64,000 nt of DNA from Streptomonospora alba (lineage in GTDB: Bacteria; Actinomycetota; Actinomycetes; Streptosporangiales; Streptosporangiaceae), in assembly GCF_000826685.1 (NCBI RefSeq), contig NZ_JROO01000028.1, positions 1 through 64,000 of the forward strand. Reading direction: 5' to 3'. Both the position numbers and the translations under genes were made by a program. Below, piece after piece: positions 59,171-64,000 of the stretch (position 1 is its first letter; every line of letters begins with the position of its first letter). The notes under the pieces were generated by a model, which worked only from the letters and a program-made list of their open reading frames with translations, was not told where the DNA came from and made no database searches.

Positions 59171-59821
59171 ATGAACCGGATCGGGCGCGCACTGGGCTTC
59201 CCCGGCGGCGGCCAGGAGGGTTCACCGCGGCGGCTGTGGATCGCCGCGGGTGCAGGAGCGCTTCTGCTGGTGGTCGTCGCGGTCACCGCGGGTCTGCTGT
59301 GGGGGCGCGGTTCCCCGGCCGTCGGCGCCGACGAGGCCGACACCCACGCCGCCGCCCCCGCGTGCTCCTCGGTGCCCCGCCAGGAGGTCCGCGAACTCGT
59401 GCCCGACGCGGCGCTGGAGACCAGCGCGCACGGCCCGATGGACAACGCCGACAGCTCCACCTGCGTGTGGACCTCCGTCGGCACCGAGGGTCCGCCGCGC
59501 TCGCTGCACGTCGACTTCACGGCCCACTTCACCGACAAGGCCGGCGATGTCAGCGGCGCCCGCGCCGCTGACCGCAGGCTGGAGCAGCTGGCCCCCATCG
59601 GCGGGCTCGAGGGCGCCGAACCCGTGCCCGAGCTGGGCGAGGGGGCACTGGTCTGGCCGGGCACCTCCGACGGCACGTCGGCCGAAGTCGCCTTCCGCCG
59701 CGACAACATGCTCATCCAGGTCTTCTACGGCGGCGACGCCGACGGTGGCGGCGGCATGGGCTACGACGCGGCCAGAGACAGCGCCATCGGCCTCGCCGAG
59801 CAGGTGGCCGCGTCGCTGTAG
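59171..59821 (+). CDS. DUF3558-like membrane-anchored protein, paralogue 1
   Basis: 216 residues: a basic N-terminus, one membrane helix (about 23-45), and an extracytoplasmic domain with 'ACSSVPRQEVRELVPDA', 'STCVW' and strand-rich segments as in actinobacterial DUF3558-like lipid- or wall-associated proteins. The two cysteines could form a disulfide. It is coupled to leuS by position and resembles the next gene product. Confidence 0.7.
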   Translation: MNRIGRALGFPGGGQEGSPRRLWIAAGAGALLLVVVAVTAGLLWGRGSPAVGADEADTHAAAPACSSVPRQEVRELVPDAALETSAHGPMDNADSSTCVWTSVGTEGPPRSLHVDFTAHFTDKAGDVSGARAADRRLEQLAPIGGLEGAEPVPELGEGALVWPGTSDGTSAEVAFRRDNMLIQVFYGGDADGGGGMGYDAARDSAIGLAEQVAASL

Positions 59822-59977
59822 CCGCGAGCCCCACCCGCGCGGCCGCGCACAGGCGTACCCGTGGGCGATGCCGGGCCGAGGCGGGGTAGTAGCGTGGCCG
59901 ACCGCGCTTTGCGCGCCGTGTGCCTCACAGGCGCCGAGCAACACCAGGCGATCACCACCAGGACAGGGGAGGCACCG

Positions 59978-60808
59978 ATGCCCCAGCCACCTTCGGGCGG
60001 TCCGGGACCCGGGGCGCACGATCCGCCCGGCGGCTCGGCGGCCCGGCCTCCGGGGGAGCACGGGGACGGGCCCGGCGAGCCGCAGGAGCACCAAGCGGGG
60101 CATGAGGACGCTTCCGCGCCCAACAGCGGGCGCGAGCCCGCCGGTCCGCCGCTCGGCGCCCCTCCGCAGCCCGAACCCATCTCGACGGCACCGTCGCAGA
60201 GTCGCGGATGCGCGACCGCGGCCATCGCCGCGCTGGCCGTCGTGGTGCTGGCCCTGGTCGGCGCCGGAGTGTGGGCGATCGTGGCGCTCGGCTCGGCCCC
60301 GAGCGGCGAATACGGCGCGGCGCCCGACTGCTCCGTGGCCCCCGAGGAGGTGCTCGACGCCTTGGTGCCTGCCCGCGAGACCGAGCTGAACCGGCGGATC
60401 GAGAACTTCGACCCTGAGCTCCGCGACGGCTACGAGTGCCGCTGGGCCACCCCGCAGACCGCCGCCCGCGTCCCCGCCGTCGCCCGCTTGGCGCTCGTCC
60501 GCTACGCCGACCGCACCGGCACCCCGGGGACCGAGGCCGCTTCCACCGCACTGCGGGCCGCGGCGCAGGACAAGGACGCCCACACCATCTCCGACGTCGG
60601 CGATGAGGCCGAGGCCTGGAACGAGACGCTGCGGGGATTCGACTGGGGCTGCGTCGGGGTGCGGATGTCGAACCTGTACACCATGGCCTGCCACACCGCC
60701 GCTGTCAGCTACCAGGCCGACGCGTCCATCCCCGGCGACGTGGCGCTGTCCAACGCCGAGTCGCTTGCGCGCGCTGTCGCCGACGAGATCGAGCAGGGCG
60801 ACTACTGA
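59978..60808 (+). CDS. DUF3558-like membrane-anchored protein, paralogue 2
   Basis: 276 residues: a Pro/Gly-rich cytoplasmic N-terminus (~75), a membrane helix (about 77-100), then a domain with 'DCSVAPEEVLDALVPA', 'YECRW' and a further pair in 'WGCVGVRM...MACHTAAV'. The C-x-x-x-x-E-V-x-x-L-V-P and C-x-W pattern is shared with the preceding gene, pointing to tandem duplication. ATG 59978 has AGGGGAGG upstream. Confidence 0.7.
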   Translation: MPQPPSGGPGPGAHDPPGGSAARPPGEHGDGPGEPQEHQAGHEDASAPNSGREPAGPPLGAPPQPEPISTAPSQSRGCATAAIAALAVVVLALVGAGVWAIVALGSAPSGEYGAAPDCSVAPEEVLDALVPARETELNRRIENFDPELRDGYECRWATPQTAARVPAVARLALVRYADRTGTPGTEAASTALRAAAQDKDAHTISDVGDEAEAWNETLRGFDWGCVGVRMSNLYTMACHTAAVSYQADASIPGDVALSNAESLARAVADEIEQGDY

Positions 60809-60837
60809 ACGGTGCCCGGCACCCCTCCGGCGGTCCC

Positions 60838-61917
60838 CTAGAGCCCCGCCTCCGACTCCAGGAATTCGCGGAGAGCGGGTCCCACGTCGGGGGAGAAGCG
60901 GCGGTCGGCGTCGAGGACCGCCGCGCCAGGGGCGTCGCTGTACATCCGGAACACGTGGTCGGCGCCCTCGATGTCGACGCGTTCGGCGCCGGACAGGCCG
61001 TCCATGAGGCGGTCGACGTCGTCGCCGGTGATCTGGGAATCGGCGGTGCCGTGCAGCACCAGGGTGCCGGTGCCGTCGGGCAGGCCACCGGCCAGCTCGC
61101 GCGGGTCCATGGTGTCGATCCTGCGCAGGAAGGGCACGAACTCGGGAGTGAAGATCCTCTCCACCTCAGGAGCGAGGTTCAGCTCGTCCACGCCTTCGCC
61201 GTCACGGATCCGGGCGACGGCGTAGCGCACGTCGGACAGTGTCTCCTCGGCCTGGGCGAAGTCCAGGGAACCGGCGGCCTCGGCCCGGCGGACCTGCTCG
61301 GTGAGCTGGCGGTCGACGGTGTCGAGGTAGCGCCGGCCGGGCGGGGCGGCGAGGACGAGGGCGCTGGGCGGGTGCTCCTCGACGATCTCGTGGGCGTTCA
61401 GCGCGAACAGCGCGCCTTCGCTGTGTCCCAGCACGATCAGCCGGGACGGGTCGACCTCGGGCTGGGCGGCCAGGTGGGCGTAGGCGTCGGCGAACTCCTG
61501 GGCGAAGACGCCGTAGCCGATGGTCTCGTCGTCCTCGCGCGAGGCCATGCCCGTCTCGCCGCTGCCGAGCTTGTCGTAGCGCAGGGAGGCGACCCCCGCC
61601 GAGGCCAGTACGCGCGCGAAGTTCTTGTTGGTGCCGGCGTCGGGCCGCCCCGGGTTGTCGCCGTTGCGGTCGGTGGGGCCGCTGCCGGAGACGATCAGCG
61701 CGGCGGGCAGGTCCGCGCCGCCGCCGGGCGGCAGCGCGAAGGTGCCGTGGAGGGTGTCGGGGCCGCTTTCGAAGGTCACCTGGCGCTGCTGCGGGCGGAC
61801 GCCGGGCGGCTCGGGGGCGGTGCCGGAGTCTCCGCCGCCGGGGGAGCAGCCGGCGGCGAGCAGCGCTGCCAGAAGCACGGACGGGGCGGCGACGCGCAGA
61901 GGGGAGCGGACGGGCAT
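60838..61917 (-). CDS. Alpha/beta hydrolase lipoprotein
   Basis: 359-residue serine hydrolase. The signal peptide ends in a good lipobox (LLAAGC). The nucleophile elbow is GHSEG and the fold opens with 'PAALIVSGSGPTDRNGDN' (oxyanion region). A late Asp in 'LHGTADSQIT' and His in 'GADHVFRMY' complete the triad. It resembles the YqiA/dienelactone-type peptidases and esterases found as envelope lipoproteins; the substrate is unknown. Confidence 0.88.
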   Translation of the reverse strand: MPVRSPLRVAAPSVLLAALLAAGCSPGGGDSGTAPEPPGVRPQQRQVTFESGPDTLHGTFALPPGGGADLPAALIVSGSGPTDRNGDNPGRPDAGTNKNFARVLASAGVASLRYDKLGSGETGMASREDDETIGYGVFAQEFADAYAHLAAQPEVDPSRLIVLGHSEGALFALNAHEIVEEHPPSALVLAAPPGRRYLDTVDRQLTEQVRRAEAAGSLDFAQAEETLSDVRYAVARIRDGEGVDELNLAPEVERIFTPEFVPFLRRIDTMDPRELAGGLPDGTGTLVLHGTADSQITGDDVDRLMDGLSGAERVDIEGADHVFRMYSDAPGAAVLDADRRFSPDVGPALREFLESEAGL

Positions 61918-62143
61918 GGCTCCTACCGTAGTGCCCGCCCGGCATCAGCCGACATGCTCGGCGCGAACCGGGAGTCCCGTGCGGAAGCCGGGAGGCGCCG
62001 AACGCCGCACGCTCCGTGGCGGGTTCTCGGCACGCAGCACGGTCTTCGGCCCCTGGCGTCGGGGCGGCGCAGTGGTGTAGGGCCGCAGCGGTCACTGCGG
62101 CGAACCGCAGGAGGCGGGATAACCGTTGAATTCCGAAAACGCG

Positions 62144-62180
62144 ACGGGTCCGTAATCTCCCGTCGAGATCACGGACCCGT
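62144..62180 (-). terminator. Terminator after lexA
   Basis: A 16-base stem with a single mismatch (62144-62159 with 62165-62180) and 5-base loop, followed on the minus strand by GCGTTTTC. It begins 34 bases after the lexA stop. Confidence 0.85.
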
Positions 62181-62214
62181 GCCGAAGCGAGTCGAAGTCG
62201 TTATAGCGGGGGTG

Positions 62215-62982
62215 TCATACGCGGCGCAGAACGGTGACGACCTTGCCGAGAATGGTGGCCTCGTCGCCGAGAATGGGCTTGTAGTCGTCGTTCCGCGGCA
62301 GCAGCCACACGTGGTCGGCGTCGCGCTTGAAGGTCTTCACCGTGGCCTCGTCATCGAGCAGCGCAGCCACGATGTCGCCGTTGTTGGCGTCGGGCTGCTG
62401 GCGGACCACGACCAGGTCGCCGTCGGTGATGGCCGCGTCGACCATCGAATCGCCGACCACGTTCAGCATGAACAGCCGCCCCTCGCCCACGAGCTGCTTG
62501 GGCAGGGTGAGCACGTCCTCGATGGACTCCTCGGCCAGGATCGGGCCGCCCGCGGCGATGCGCCCGACCACCGGGACCGCCGTGGCCCGGGATTCGTCGG
62601 CCTCGGGAGTCTCCTCCAACTGGTCCCACGAACGGACCGGAGGCTGTCCCGGAATGCGAATTTCGACCGCGCGTGGGCGGTTCTGATCGCGATAGAGATA
62701 GCCCTTGCGTTGCAACACCTTCAATTGGTGCGCCACACTGGACGGGCTCGATAGCCCCACCGCGTCGCCGATCTCCCGGATCGACGGCGGATACCCGCGC
62801 CGCCGCACGTATCGGTGGATGCAGTTCAATACGCTCTGCTGCCGGGCGGTAAGCTTCGGTGCACTCTCGGCACCGTCGGTGGAATCCTGCGGATCCGCGG
62901 GTGGAGCGGCAGTGGACCGGAGCGCGGTGACGGACCCCCCGCCCGCGTGAGGTTCCTGGGTTCCGTGGTTCTCCTCCGGCAC
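62215..62982 (-). CDS. lexA: SOS response repressor LexA
   Basis: 255-residue repressor of DNA-damage genes, inactivated by RecA-stimulated self-cleavage. The winged-helix domain ('[22 protein letters not shown]') is N-terminal; the cleavage site is Ala144-Gly145, with catalytic Ser179 (GDSMVD) and Lys216. The GTG start at 62982 has GAGGAG 7 bases upstream and gives a ~40-residue flexible extension before the DNA-binding domain. Two SOS boxes in the divergent promoter region indicate autoregulation. Confidence 0.96.
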   Translation of the reverse strand: MPEENHGTQEPHAGGGSVTALRSTAAPPADPQDSTDGAESAPKLTARQQSVLNCIHRYVRRRGYPPSIREIGDAVGLSSPSSVAHQLKVLQRKGYLYRDQNRPRAVEIRIPGQPPVRSWDQLEETPEADESRATAVPVVGRIAAGGPILAEESIEDVLTLPKQLVGEGRLFMLNVVGDSMVDAAITDGDLVVVRQQPDANNGDIVAALLDDEATVKTFKRDADHVWLLPRNDDYKPILGDEATILGKVVTVLRRV

Positions 62983-63171
62983 GGCCGGCCTCCTCGGGGG
63001 TCGGTTGTTCTGGGTGCGGCTATCGGTGCAGGCGTCAGGCGGTCCCCCCGACGTGTGGGACCAGCCAGTCGATCGATCTTCGACAGCGGTAACGCGCGTA
63101 TCGCCACCTGGAGTGGCGTCGCCGATACCGCAGCGAAACATGTCCAACGTTACTGCGTGCACACGGCAATA

Positions 63172-63187
63172 TCAAACAAACGTTCGA
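63172..63187. promoter_or_regulatory. SOS box 1 (LexA site)
   Basis: TCAAAC-AAAC-GTTCGA matches the actinobacterial LexA consensus TCGAACNNNNGTTCGA at 11 of 12 positions. It lies 190 bases from the lexA start. Confidence 0.75.
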
Positions 63188-63223
63188 GATGGTGCTGAAA
63201 ATTTCGCCCGGATGCGGTAGGAA

Positions 63224-63239
63224 TCGAACGTTAGTTCTA
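63224..63239. promoter_or_regulatory. SOS box 2 (LexA site)
   Basis: TCGAAC-GTTA-GTTCTA matches the LexA consensus at 11 of 12 positions. It lies 30 bases before the LysM gene start, well placed to repress it. Confidence 0.8.
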
Positions 63240-63268
63240 ATGGACTGGCGTACGAAGGTGAGGGCTGT

Positions 63269-63979
63269 GTGGCCATGACTCTGTCTGCGTCTCAATCCGC
63301 CGCTGCATTCGAATCCCCCGTGACCTGGCCCGACACACCGGCTCCCGAGGGGCCCGACCGGCGCCGCCGACGCGCGCGGCTGTCGGTGGTTCCGGCGCAG
63401 GCGCCGTCGGCCGCGGCACCCGCCCGCGGGAGCGAGAGCGCGTCGGCTGCCACCACAGCGATGCCGGGCGCGCACAACGGCGCGCTGTTCGACTGGGCCG
63501 AGCAGCTCCCGGAGTGGAGCCGCGCCGCGGCCGCCCCGCGGACCGCGCACCGCTCGCGCACGGCGTATCCGGCTCCCGAGTCGGCCGCCGCCGCTCGCGC
63601 CGCGGTCCCGGCGTTCACCGCTGCCGCGGCTCCGGTGCTCACCGCCGCGGTCCAGGTCTGGAACGACCGCCTTACCCGCCGCGGGCGCATGGTCGTGGGC
63701 GCTGCCGCCTCGGTCCTGGCCACCGCCGTGCTCGCCTCGCTCGTCATGGCCGCCACCACCGGGGGCGCCTCCGCCTCGGGCGCGCCCGCCGAGAGCGCGA
63801 TCCGCGAGGAAGCCCCCTCCACCGTCGTCGTCCGCGACGGCGACACGCTGTGGGAGATCGCCGAGCGCGTGCGGCCCGCCGACGACCCGCGCAGCACCGT
63901 GCACGAGATCGTCCGGGAGAACGGCCTCGGCGAGTCCGAGCTCGAACCCGGCCAAGAGCTCGTCATGCCGGACTTCTGA
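63269..63979 (+). CDS. Membrane-anchored LysM protein, probable SOS-induced division inhibitor
   Basis: 236 residues: a long cytoplasmic Ala/Pro-rich region, one membrane helix (about 142-165) and a C-terminal extracytoplasmic LysM domain ('VVVRDGDTLWEIAERV...LEPGQELVMPDF') that binds peptidoglycan. Its divergent position from lexA and SOS box match M. tuberculosis Rv2719c (ChiZ) and the functional analogue DivS of Corynebacterium, which block division after DNA damage. GTG 63269 and ATG 63275 are both possible starts. Confidence 0.85.
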   Translation: MAMTLSASQSAAAFESPVTWPDTPAPEGPDRRRRRARLSVVPAQAPSAAAPARGSESASAATTAMPGAHNGALFDWAEQLPEWSRAAAAPRTAHRSRTAYPAPESAAAARAAVPAFTAAAAPVLTAAVQVWNDRLTRRGRMVVGAAASVLATAVLASLVMAATTGGASASGAPAESAIREEAPSTVVVRDGDTLWEIAERVRPADDPRSTVHEIVRENGLGESELEPGQELVMPDF

Positions 63980-64000
63980 CCGGACGCCCGAACCGGCCGC

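Overview
The window is very GC-rich, with G/C at nearly every third codon position, many GTG starts and almost no TTA codons. Its gene order (folC-DUF4233-ndk, mreBCD-mrdA-rodA, radical SAM-DUF2344-rne/rng-rplU-rpmA-obg-proB-proA, nadD-rsfS-phosphatase, lexA divergent from a LysM gene) is typical of actinomycetes. I infer a Streptosporangiales-like, probably Nocardiopsaceae-type chromosome. No rRNA, CRISPR array, prophage or complete insertion sequence was found.

Bases 1-25.8k are a conserved core. It opens with the 3' end of an LVIVD-repeat protein, then folate metabolism (folC), a small membrane protein, ndk, and a tightly overlapping lateral-wall operon (mreB, mreC, mreD, PBP2, RodA). A radical SAM protein and its DUF2344 partner lead into an RNase E/G with long low-complexity arms, ribosomal proteins L21 and L27, the ribosome-assembly GTPase Obg, and proline synthesis (proB, proA). 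A DUF574 methyltransferase and an M48 protease precede nadD, rsfS and a histidine phosphatase.

Bases 25.8k-31.7k hold three identical tRNA-Ala(GGC) genes, each followed by a hairpin. Between them lie accessory genes: a secreted PI-PLC-like protein, a 14-TM DHA2 exporter, a sirtuin, and a truncated ricin-type lectin remnant. Two LacI-type operator sequences and a long palindrome also lie here. This is the most plastic-looking part of the window.

Bases 31.9k-47k carry a DUF998 membrane protein, a secreted protein with a sortase-like C-terminus, a double DUF427 protein, a DinG/XPD-type helicase, an AI-2E-type permease, a helical-repeat protein and a divergent glutamate racemase homologue. Then comes a three-gene cluster resembling those that make 10-methyl branched fatty acids: an FAD reductase, a CFA-type methyltransferase and a small partner. 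A palindrome resembling a TetR operator lies upstream of it.

Bases 46.4k-53k include a small-protein operon (61, 92 and 69 codon products) divergent from a WhiJ-type XRE regulator with its DUF397 partner; the regulator gene is noticeably less GC-biased. A CYP125-like P450 and a sugar ABC importer without its own ATPase follow. Bases 53k-64k hold an acyl-CoA synthetase, lipoproteins, leuS, two tandem DUF3558-like paralogues, a lipoprotein hydrolase, and lexA. Two SOS boxes separate lexA from a membrane-anchored LysM gene, the same layout as mycobacterial lexA with its SOS-induced division inhibitor.
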